Of a DNA stretch of 64,000 bases, positions 11,013 through 19,769 are shown one piece after another (within the stretch, counting starts at the first letter, position 1; each line of letters opens with the position of its first letter). Below the pieces are notes generated by a model. The model was given only the letters and a program-made list of their open reading frames with translations. It had not been told where the DNA came from and searched no databases. The position numbers were made by a program, and so were the translations under genes. Origin of the DNA: Dugong dugon (taxonomy: Eukaryota > Chordata > Mammalia > Sirenia > Dugongidae). The stretch covers positions 6,225,128 through 6,289,127 of the forward strand of contig CM057481.1 in NCBI GenBank assembly GCA_030035585.1. The letters run 5' to 3'.

Positions 11013-11168
11013 CAGTGCTTCTCAAGCTTCGATGCATATAGATACCGCATGAGGATGTTGTTTTAATTATTCTGATTCAGTAGGTCTGATTCAGTGATTC
11101 TGCATTTCTGATACACTCCAAATGATACTGAGGCTGCCAGTCCGTGGACTGCGCTTTGTGGATCAAGG
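11013..11168 (+). mobile_element. MER5A-like hAT element
   Basis: It begins 'cagtgcttctcaagcttcgatgc', contains 'attctgattcagtaggtctg' and 'gattctgcatttct', and ends 'gtccgtggactgcgctttg'. These are features of the MER5A non-autonomous hAT family. Confidence 0.75.
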
Positions 11169-11172
11169 GCTT

Positions 11173-11457
11173 AGAGAAGTGAAATAACTTACTTGAAATA
11201 CAGTGGAGTGGAGCCTGCACTTGAACCATGCCTATCTTCCTTCAAAGCCTATGATCTTAACCAGAAATTCTATGGTCCCTGAAGCATGGGCTCATGCTGT
11301 AAAAGGTTGGAGACAATCTGGGAAGGTTGTATACCTGGTTGAGAAGTTTGGATTTTACCTGTTGGCATTTGGCAGCCATTCAGAATGGATAAGCAGAGGG
11401 ATCCAATCAGAAAGCTTATTCCCTGGTTTCTAGATGTATTTCCTTTGACTGTTTTGT
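11173..11457. other. No recognised feature
   Basis: Short stretch between a hAT remnant and a SINE cluster. I see no repeat or coding signature. Confidence 0.5.
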
Positions 11458-11473
11458 TTGTTCTTCTTACCAG

Positions 11474-11675
11474 GACCAGCTACCGTGCAGTCAATTCTGA
11501 TTCACGGCAACCCCATGGACTGTAGAGTAGAAATGCCCCATAGGGTTTTCATGTCTGTGACCTTTTGGAAATAGATTGCCAGGCCTTTCTTCTGAGGTGC
11601 CCCTGGGTGGGTTCCTACTGCCAACCTTTTACTTAGCAGTTGAGCGCTTAATCATTTGCATCACCCAGAAACTCC
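11474..11675 (-). mobile_element. AfroSINE, type with RTE 5' UTR-like module
   Basis: Antisense SINE from 'ccagctaccgtgcagtcaattc' to the head end 'cacccagaaactcc'. Its middle 'gaaatagattgccaggcctttcttctgagg' is the module that resembles the RTE 5' UTR. It is flanked by a 16-bp duplication with one mismatch, TTGTTCTTCTTACCAG at 11,458-11,473 and TTGTTCTTCTTAGCAG at 11,676-11,691. Confidence 0.93.
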
Positions 11676-11756
11676 TTGTTCTTCTTAGCAGAGCTCTTTT
11701 AGCCATTTTCGATAGTAATAAAAAGGTAGGGCTCCAAGCTTTGTAAGTAATAAACT

Positions 11757-11956
11757 CCACCCTTTGCTGTTGAGTTGATTCTGACTCATAGTGACCCTAT
11801 AGGACAGAGCGGAAATGCTCCATTGGGTTTCCAAGGCTGTGATCTTTATAGAAGGAGACTACCACATCTTTCTTCTGCAGAGCCACTGCCGGGTTTGAAC
11901 CACTGACCTTTCAGTCAGCAGCTGAGGGCTTTAACCACTGCATCACCAGGGCTCCT
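11757..11956 (-). mobile_element. AfroSINE, long type
   Basis: Antisense SINE with all parts: 'gagttgattctgactcatag', 'ccaaggctgtgatctttatag', 'ccacatctttcttctgcag' and the head 'caccagggctcc'. It is the second of three antisense SINEs within 700 bp. Confidence 0.93.
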
Positions 11957-11978
11957 TACTGTTTGAGTAAACAAACAA

Positions 11979-12142
11979 ACAACAAACCAAACCCATTGTC
12001 ATCGAGTTGATTCTGACTCATAGCAACCCTATAGGACAGCGTAGAACTGCCCCACAGGGTTTCTAAAGAGCAGCTGGTGGATTTGAACTGCCGACCTTTT
12101 GGTTAGCAGCTGAGCTCTTAAGCACTGCACCACCAGGGCTCC
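11979..12142 (-). mobile_element. AfroSINE, short type
   Basis: Antisense SINE starting in an A-rich 'caaacaacaaaccaaaccc' stretch and ending 'caccagggctcc'. It lacks the 45-bp insert of its neighbour: the body goes directly from 'gggtttctaaagag' to 'cagctggtggatttgaac'. Confidence 0.94.
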
Positions 12143-12965
12143 ACAATTTGGGTATACACCTAAAAATCTGCCTTAACTACTTGAAGTCTGTGTATCAGCC
12201 TTTCCCTGGGTGTGTCCCAGGGAGCACTAAGCCCAATAAGATGCTAAATGGAAGAAAAAAAAGTGTCAAAAGTTTGGAAAACACTGTGTGCTTGATCCCC
12301 TTCTTGGAGAGGTGTAATGCACATCAGCAGAGAAGGGCTCTGAGAAGTCTCACAATAAAAGAACCTGTTTAATTCTGTATAATCCAGCACTTTTTCAAGT
12401 TAAGTTGATCTTAGCCCCCCAGTTTTTCCCCCTTCCAGCTCCTGACAGTTGTTCTGTCTAATAGACTTTACCAGCATTTTGGGAATTGTTGCTCTAGAAA
12501 AGTGATTCCAAACAGACAGGTTCCATGGATAATCTATTCACTGGTCCTTTGGCTGCCCGCCCAGATAAAAACTGATAGGGTCAGCCATGCCTTCCTCATC
12601 AAATTGGTCCCTTGTGGCAGTGTAGGCTTCGGTGCTCTCTTTCTGGCTGAATGAAGAGAATCCTGAACTGCAGACTGACCACAGTTTCCAATATCTTGTT
12701 GCACATCTTTGCTGTAGATAGGATCTGTGCTGCTGCTGGGTCTGGAGCCAACAAGAAGAGCAGAGTCGTTACCTGTGAGCAGGTTGAATAGGTACTCTTT
12801 GACCATGACTCCATGGAGGACGCATTGCCGCTGCACACACAAGTGTGAGCCTAAGAGAAGACTGAGTAGCCTTCAATTTTAAGGACAAAAGAGTGAGCTT
12901 TCACAGAAAAATGTGGATCTGCCTCCTGATGCTGGTTTCTGTCAGGTCTAAATATCGTATCTAGA
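12143..12965. other. No recognised repeat; possible gene relic on the minus strand
   Basis: No repeat family recognised. On the minus strand a 102-codon frame (12,842-12,534) overlaps frames that continue in another phase and end '...EEGMADPISFYLGGQPKDQ' at a stop. The text looks more protein-like than its surroundings, which would fit a frameshifted retrocopy, but I cannot name a parent gene and it may be chance. Confidence 0.3.
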
Positions 12966-13149
12966 ACAGCAGTTCTTCAAGTTTGTTTCACAGACCCCTG
13001 GGGGTCTGTGAGGTCAAAGCTATATTACTATTATACTAAGATGATATCTGTCTTTTTCAAATATCATTTGTACTGATGGTGCAGGAGCAATGGTAGGAAC
13101 ACAGCTGGTACCTTAGCATTTATTAAGCCAATGACAGGAAACTGTACTA

Positions 13150-13608
13150 AATAGAGATAGACAGATAGCCAGCTGCCATCAAGTGCACTCTGACTCAGTG
13201 AGAACTTACGTACAACAGAGCTGAGCATTGCTCAGTCCTGTGTCATCCTCAAGATCACGGGCATGATTGAGTCCATCATTGTGGCTACAGACCCATCTCA
13301 CTGAGGGTCTCCTCTGCCCTTGCTGGCCCTCTACTTCACCAAACATGATGTCCTTCTTCAATGATTGATCCCTCCTGATGACGTGTCTAAAGCAAGTCAG
13401 ACGATGTTCTACTGTGATCCATAAGGTTTTCATTGGCCAATTTTCAGAAGTAGATCTCTAGGCCCTTCTTAGACTGTCTAGAAGCTTCACTGAAACCTGT
13501 CCACCTTGGATGACCCTACTGATATTTGAAATACTGGTGGCATATCTTCCAGCATCATAGCAACATACATGCCACCACAATACAACGAACTCACAGACAG
13601 GTGGTGGC
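13150..13608 (-). mobile_element. Non-autonomous RTE derivative (5' UTR joined to 3' end)
   Basis: Read on the minus strand, it starts with the RTE 5' end ('gccaccacctgtctgtgag', about 13,608), runs through the 5' UTR to about 13,405, and then jumps to the RTE 3' region ('cgtcatcaggaggga', 'gaccctcagtgagatggg', 'atgatggactcaatcatg'). The whole EN-RT ORF is missing. It is flanked by an exact 10-bp duplication AACTGTACTA at 13,140-13,149 and 13,609-13,618. It has an intact 5' end, so it moved as a short unit and is not a truncated LINE. Confidence 0.9.
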
Positions 13609-13639
13609 AACTGTACTACTAGTCATTTATTCTTCACAG

Positions 13640-14800
13640 CTACTTACAGTGAAAAAGAAAGGAAACTTTGTTTGAGAATATTCTTGATGAAACAGTAAAA
13701 AATATTGGTTTAATTAAGTTTTGATTCTTGAGAACAGATCCTCTATTTTTAATATTCTGCATGCTGAAATGGGGAGTACGTATAAAGAACTGCGGCTGCA
13801 TATCGAAGTCAATTACTGTCTTGAGGAAAAGTGCCCATGCAATTGTTGTTGCTGTTGTGCTGTTGTGTTCTTGTGACCCGAGCTAGCCATTTCTTATATG
13901 GAACACCAATTTCGTTAATATAAACCAAACAAAAACCAAATCAGTTGCCGCCCAGTCGATGCCCACTCATAGCGACCCTATAGGACAGAGTAGAACTGCT
14001 CCGTAGGGTTTCCAAGGAGCGGTTGGTGGATTTGAACTGCCAAACTTTTGGTTAGCAGCCAAATGCTTAACCACTGCGCCACCCAGGCTCCATTTTGTTA
14101 TATGGACCACCATGTTTTACTTGAAAGAATGACTAAGAGATTAACTATGGTTATTCAGACTGAGATATTTGACAGACGTTTTCTCAGAAATATACAGTGA
14201 TACTTCAAGTAAACCGTTGGGCAGTATTTATTGCCAAACGATAAAGTTCAGGCTTTCTAGCCAAGTTAGACTTTTGTGAAACTTGTATCTGCTACCATGA
14301 GCTTGACCGCTTCTAAGTACTTAAAGATTATTCTGACTGAGCGATGGTGATATTAACAAATGGGGTTCTTATATTGTGTAATGAAATGTGTCAACGTTTG
14401 GAAGATCTGCATAATTCAGTGAGATGATGTTTTGCACAGGAACAATGCATGGTGTTGTAAAAGTTGGCATGGAAATAGGACCCATTCAAAGTGTAAGACA
14501 GATCATGGGTTTTCACATAACAGAGTACTAAAAGTTTACTGATACGGCTTCAGATTCCACACTGCATGTAACTTTTAAGAAACTACCATTTGTCAAGTTT
14601 TGATGTAGTATCAAAGAAAAATACCACACATCTTTGAAAAGGCTGCTAAACTACTCCTCCTGGATTTTCTTGATGTATTTCAACCAAAATAGTATATCAC
14701 AGCTGAATGCAGAAGCAGATAAAAGAATCTACGTGTCTTCTATTAAGGAAGACATTAAAGAAATCTCCAAAAATGGGAAACAATGCCACTCTTCTCACTA
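13640..14800 (+). pseudogene. hAT transposase relic (ZBED5/SCAND3-like)
   Basis: The coding part of the hAT element, now full of stops and frameshifts and interrupted by a SINE. Recognisable stretches include 'attcttgagaacagatcctct...aatattctgcatg', 'gttattcagactgagatatttgacag', 'gaaacttgtatctgctaccatgagcttgac', and the C-terminal dimerisation region 'gaaaaggctgctaaactactcctcc...aatgcagaagcagat' ending 'cactcttctcactag' (stop about 14,800). In intact relatives this is a cut-and-paste transposase acting in the nucleus. The family has been domesticated elsewhere (ZBED5, SCAND3, GTF2IRD2), but this copy has no open frame. Confidence 0.75.
13921..14091 (-). mobile_element. AfroSINE inserted in the hAT relic
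   Basis: Complete antisense SINE: 'caaatcagttgccgcccagtcg', 'cctataggacagagtagaac', 'ccaaggagcggttggtgg', 'cacccaggctcc'. Its flanks share 'ttatatggaacacca' (13,894) and 'ttatatggaccacca' (14,098). This may mark a target duplication, but ~13 bases separate the left copy from the SINE start. Confidence 0.92.
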
Positions 14801-15013
14801 GTTCTTTTTTTCTTTTTGTTTTGTTTTGGAAAATATGTTATGTGTGTTAACATGTAATAGATTTATTGTTGTTATTTTCAACTAAATTAACTGTGTTTCT
14901 AAAATTTTCCATTTTAGTTTCTAATATGGTAAATATCCATAGAGGTAACCCACATCAGCAAAAGCTCTTTGGGACCTTCAACAATTTTTAGGGGTATCAG
15001 TGGGTCCCGAGAC

Positions 15014-15701
15014 CAACATTTCTTAAAACATGTTCCACAGAATGCTCTCCCTTGAGAAGGTGTATAGAAACCCAGCAGCATAAAACAAAAGGCAAGATAA
15101 AGCAAGAAGAATTCGGTGACTAAGCTTAGCCATGCTGGTAGCTGCATACAGCCCCTTTATGGAGAGGGGCAGTTGTATTAGCATATTGAAGGCTCAACTT
15201 GAACTCTATCAGACCCCACTCCTAAACTCATTTGACAGGGAAAGTATTTTTCCATGAACAGGCTTTGGGAAGTACTGTTCTCTTAGCAGAAACGAGTGTT
15301 ACTGTTTTGAATGTCTTCTAGTGTGACAGGATGAGAAATGGTGTGAGCCATTATTCACTGTCTCCTAAAATCTGGAGTTGTAATTCAAAGGTCAGTCATG
15401 TTTGTCTTTAGAACAGCCTCCAGACAGTATCTTCCCAACTCAAGCCACCAGGGAAGTAAGAGGTTTGGCAGCTACAGAGCATAGTTTCACTACATTCTGG
15501 CTTTTCAGTGTTATAAATTTGGATTATCAGTTCATTCACGATTTATCAGATCTCAGAAGACTGACAAATTCATTCAAACCGATGGTGGTAAGGTGTCCAT
15601 GTGTCACACACCAAAGGACAGGGGTGTTGTTTCTCTAAAGCAGAAGAAAATTAACTCAACAGACTGTTGCCTCAGCTGGAAGTGCGTGTCCATTTGATAA
15701 A
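15014..15701. other. Mostly unrecognised; possible hAT MITE at the left
   Basis: 15,014-15,085 and 15,255-15,285 ('aaaacatgttccacagaatgctc' and 'ggctttgggaagtactg') could be the two halves of an old hAT MITE, but I am not sure. 15,290-15,701 shows nothing I recognise. Confidence 0.3.
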
Positions 15702-15841
15702 AACAAGTTGCTGTCTAATCGACTCTGACTCATGTCGACCCCCTGAGTGTCAGAGTAGAACTGTACTCCATAGAGTTTTCAATGGCTGATTTTTCAGAAG
15801 TAAATCGCTAGGACTTTCTTCTGAGGTGCCTCTGGGTGGAA
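15702..15841 (-). mobile_element. AfroSINE fragment, head missing
   Basis: Antisense SINE tail and body with the RTE-5' UTR-like module ('ttttcaatggctgatttttcag', 'gtgcctctgggtgga'). It stops abruptly where RTE sequence begins at 15,842. The missing tRNA head does not reappear on the far side of the RTE, so it was lost by deletion or recombination. Confidence 0.88.
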
Positions 15842-17152
15842 GAAAAGTGATGCAATCGAATGCAGAAATTATCGAACAATATCATTAATAGCACACGCAA
15901 GTAAAATTTTGCTGAAGACCATTCCAAAGCAGCTGCAGCAGTACATCGACAGGGAACTGCCAGAAATTCAAGCCAGATTCAGAAGAGGAAGTGGAACAAG
16001 GGATATCATTGCTGAAGTCAGATGGATCCTGGCTGAAAGCAGAGAAAACCAGAAAGATGTTTACCTGTGTTTTATTGAGTATGCAAAGGCATTCAATTGT
16101 GTGGATCACAACAAATTGTGGATGACATTGTAAAGAATGGGAATTCTGGAACACTTAATTATGCTCATGAGGAACCTGTACATAGATCAAGAGGCAGTTA
16201 TTCGAACGGAACAAGGGGATACTGCATGGTTTAAAGTCAGGAAAGGTGTGCGGCAGGCTTGTAGCCTTTCAAGATAGTTATTCAATCTGTATGATCAGCA
16301 AATAATCCGAGAAGCTGGACTATATGAAGAAGAACGGGGTGTCAGGATTGGAGGAAGACTCATTAACAACCTCATTATGCAGATGACACAAACTTCCTTG
16401 CTGAAAGTGAAGAGGACTTGAAGCACTTACTAATGAAGATCAAAGACTACAGCCGTCAGTATGGATTACACATCAACATAATGGAAACAAAAATCCTCAC
16501 AACTGGGCTGATAAGCAACTTCATGATAAACAGAGAAAAGAATGAAGTTGTCAAGGATTTCATTTTACTTGGATCCACAATCAACACTCATGGAAGCAGC
16601 AGTCAAGAAATCAAATGACACATTGCATTGGGCGTATCTGCTGCAAAAGACCACTTTAAAGTGTTGAAAAGCAAACATGTCACCTTGAAGACTGAGGTGC
16701 GCCTGACCCAAGCCATGGTGTTTTCAGTTACCTTCACATGTGTGCGAAAGATGGACAGTGAATGAGGAAGACCAGAGAAGTGATGCCTTTAAATTATGGC
16801 GTTGGCAAAGAATACTGAATATACCATGGACTGCCAAAAGAATGATCAAATCTGTCTTGGAAGAAGTACAGCCAGAATGCTCCTTAGAAGCAAGGATGGG
16901 GAGACTACATCTCACATACTTTGGACGTGTTGTCAGGAGGGATCAGTCTCTGGAGAAGGACATCATGCTTGGTAGAGGGTTAGTGAAAAAGAGGAGGACC
17001 CTCAATGAGACGGACTGACACCATGGCTGCAAGAATAGGCTCAAGTGTAACAACGATTCTGAGGATGGTGCAGGACCAGGCAGTGTTTCGTTCTGTTGTA
17101 CATAGGGTGGCTGTGAGTCAGAACCGACTTGATAGAACCTAACAACAGCAAC
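15842..17152 (+). mobile_element. RTE (BovB-like) LINE, 3' part
   Basis: A 5'-truncated RTE LINE from inside the reverse-transcriptase domain to the 3' tail 'gaaccgacttgatagaacctaacaacagcaac'. The last ~250 bp match the short RTE tails at 25,576, 35,610, 40,604 and 56,050. RTE LINEs encode an AP-endonuclease/RT protein that copies its own RNA and, in afrotherians, that of SINEs sharing its 3' end. Confidence 0.92.
15909..17018 (+). pseudogene. RTE reverse-transcriptase relic
   Basis: Remains of the RT domain in several open segments. 15,909-16,133 holds 'LPEIQARFRRGSGTRDII' and motif A as 'CFIEYAKAFNCVDHNK'. 16,376-16,387 encodes the YADD catalytic box, followed by 'FLAESEEDLKHLLMKIKDYS'. 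16,418-16,618 and 16,740-17,018 hold the thumb/C-terminal part ('LNIPWTAKRMIKSVLEEVQP', 'FGRVVRRDQSLEKDIMLG'). Motif A reads Glu where this family has Asp, and Asn where it has Asp (AFD), and stops and frameshifts break the frame. Not functional. Confidence 0.88.
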
Positions 17153-17284
17153 ATACAGGCATTGAAAGTTTGGTTTTTTGAAAACTATTTGAAGATATGG
17201 GACACTGTCCTAATATATGATCTGAATGAATCTGATCTAACCTAAAATAATTTATAATAAAATGTCTAACACTGAAAACAGTAG

Positions 17285-17485
17285 GATGAAAACTTCATGC
17301 CGTGTGTTGGAAGATTGTTTTCCAGAAAGGTGGTACCAGTTTCCGTTCCCGCCAGCATCTTTGGGAGTGTTCCTTTTCATGTACTCTTGCAGCTATGAAT
17401 GTCACTTTAAATAATATTTTCCAGTATGATAGGATAAAACTGGCGTGTCATTCTTATATTAAGCGGGCATTATTCAACAGGACAG
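17285..17485 (-). mobile_element. Old L1 fragment (antisense)
   Basis: Antisense L1 ORF2 3'-end text: 'ttttccagaaaggtggtaccagtt', 'ccgttcccgccagca', 'ttttaataa'-type sequence and 'atgataggataaaactgg'. Highly diverged, hence low certainty. Confidence 0.5.
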
Positions 17486-19769
17486 ACAAAGAGCAGTAAC
17501 TGGCACTTCCAGAAGAGACTTGACTCTAATTGCTGCCTTGTAGGTAGAACTTTTGGCTGTACTTATTACAGATGCACTAACTCTGATTACTGACACCTGA
17601 CATCTCCTGGGGTCTGGGAGAAAGTTCTAGAGCCTAAGGGGTAGGCGGTGATTTCAGCATGGAACTACAAAATAACCAAGAACATTCCATACAGTCCGAT
17701 TCAGTCATCTATAATTTGTCCTTGGATAGATTAAATAAATACTGTGCTAAGATCATTTCCATCCCGGTGTGAACTCCCCTTGTAAACATCGCAAGGAACT
17801 GAGAGGTAGAGAGAATACACGCTTGTCGGTCTGTTGTGTGTCTGCGGCTTTGCCATATTATAAAGTTACAGTAGATCATAGAATTGTCTGTCAAGAGATT
17901 AAAATTGTCATCACGGTTTCCATTTTTTAAAAGCTTTACTTAGAGCATCTTTGCAAAAGGTATGCAGAATGCCTGTGGGCTTTTCGGAGCCACCAAAGGG
18001 ACTTGTTGCCTGTCTCCATTCCGTGCCACTCACCGCAGATGTGCCAGTCATGCCTACAGAAATCTGTTGTCGTCACACTGCAACCGGGTAGAATATTGAG
18101 GGAAATGTCAAAAATGTAGCCATGTGAAAAGAATCAGAAGGCAGTGTTGTTATTCAAAGAGTTTGCTTCCGGCTTCGGCTCCTGTCTGCATGGTGCCGGC
18201 TGGATGTCTAATTTCAGCCGTACAATTAATTCTCGGACATGATGAGAAAAGCTGTAACTGCCACAGTTGTATAAGCTTGGATGTTGCTTCACTAATTCGC
18301 GTGCTTATTTTCCCTGTGATTCCATCTGAAAGCATCTTTTGAGGGCTTTTTGTTGTTGCTGATACTTTAAAAAAAAAACTTTTCAATGATGAAAATGGAC
18401 AAAAACAGAATTCAGCAAAATGTAAATGAATCAGAGCAAATGGGATGGAAGAATACATTGTGTGGATCCAGAATGGGAAATAGAGATATTTGTTCTTCCT
18501 TTTTGAGGAGAATCATAAAACTTTCCATGGTGCGTCAGACGTTGTGTTTTATAGACTATTCACACTTTAAAAAGTGACAAAATACGGTTTTAAAATGTTG
18601 AGGTTATTATTGTGCATGCTGACAATAAATTAAGTGCCCATTCTAACACAGAGGTTTGTCTTCTAACCCTGATGCTATCTCTCAGCACCGCTGTGGATAA
18701 CTTCTTTTTCAAATAATAATTCTACTTTTAATGTTTGTATTTTGTACCTGCTTAAGTGCAGTCTGCTATTAAAATTATGATGATATCCAAGAGGCAGATT
18801 TTAAAGAGTATTCCAGACTGAGTTGTGGGAAATGGCTGCTGTTTATTGAATAAAGGGTGTTAGAATAATGGCCTATACGTTGTTGCAATTTTTTTTTTTT
18901 TTTAAGAATGCTGTAACAGAAAATACGTAGTCCCAACATATTATCATTTACAGGAAAGATTACTTTCAACCCATACTGTATAATAGAGAGGTCACAATGT
19001 TAAGATAACCAACTAGGACGTGCTCAGGTGGCGGGGAGTGGAGGATAGATTGAGGATGGGTGGGTAGGAAATGCACGTGCAGCTTCTTGATTGAGCTATA
19101 GACTGTTTTGGGTCCTTTCAGTTATATAAGGTGAATGTTAGCTTTTTGTGTGTGTCTACCATTTACAGCTACATGAGTATGTTCTTCAAAGGCATGGACG
19201 TCATTCCTGGAAACTATGAATTTCAAAACTGTGTTTCTCTCTAAGGGATCTGGTAATGGCATAAAACCACCATAGCCAAGTGCTCTATAGAGATCAATAT
19301 TGAATTTCAAACTCTAATTCAAGAGAATTGCTTTAAAAAAAGTACATTAAGCCAGAATTGGTATTTTTACTCCTATCATTTTTCTCTTCTCTGTCTTATC
19401 TTGGTGGTTCCTTTTTCTAACTCTTGTGTGACCAGCCTTCGCTTGTTAGCTGTGCCTGCCTGGCTGTGAAACCAGGTGAAGGTCCTCGTCTCCCTCTGGT
19501 CTCCCTTTTGTTATCTGTAAAACAAGGTTACAGATGATCTTTAATGTCACTTTCATCCCTGGAGTTCTTTGTTTATGTCTGTCCTCTTTTATCTTGCATC
19601 CATTATAGATTTGCTATGAAGATAAAGTAAGACAAGTGTCATGAAAGTAGTTTGAAAAATGTAATGCAGAATTGAAATGTAAAGCATGATTGTTGCTGTT
19701 TCGTATCATTCTCTGTGGTTGCTCTTATATCTACAAGATTGCATTTTTCCAGGTGTGTAGCTCTTAATA
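17486..19769. other. No recognised repeat; candidate unique or conserved DNA
   Basis: The longest stretch in the left half with no recognised transposon. 18,117-18,330 keeps several CpG sites ('ttccggcttcggctcc', 'attcgcgtgc') and homeodomain-like TAATTAAT-type sites in an AT-rich setting. 19,122-19,310 (minus) is a 62-codon frame discussed in the findings. I see no exon with convincing splice sites. Confidence 0.4.

Larger units (their letters stand above)
12966..15013 (+). mobile_element. hAT (Charlie group) transposon, dead
   Basis: Autonomous-type hAT element with 5' end 'agcagttcttcaag...cacagacccctgggggtctgtgaggtcaaagc'. The transposase body is decayed. The 3' non-coding part reads 'gtaaatatccatagaggtaacccacatcagc', 'caaaagctctttggg' and 'gggtcccgagacca'. 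The last bases of the 3' inverted repeat are lost. It is interrupted by an RTE derivative (13,150-13,608) and an AfroSINE (13,921-14,091). Confidence 0.8.

Noticed and set aside
13140..13150. Full-length RTE with a deletion after insertion
   Set aside because: The similar 'tatggatcaca' junction text in the tRNA-Gly SINEs favours a pre-existing short unit, though this remains open.
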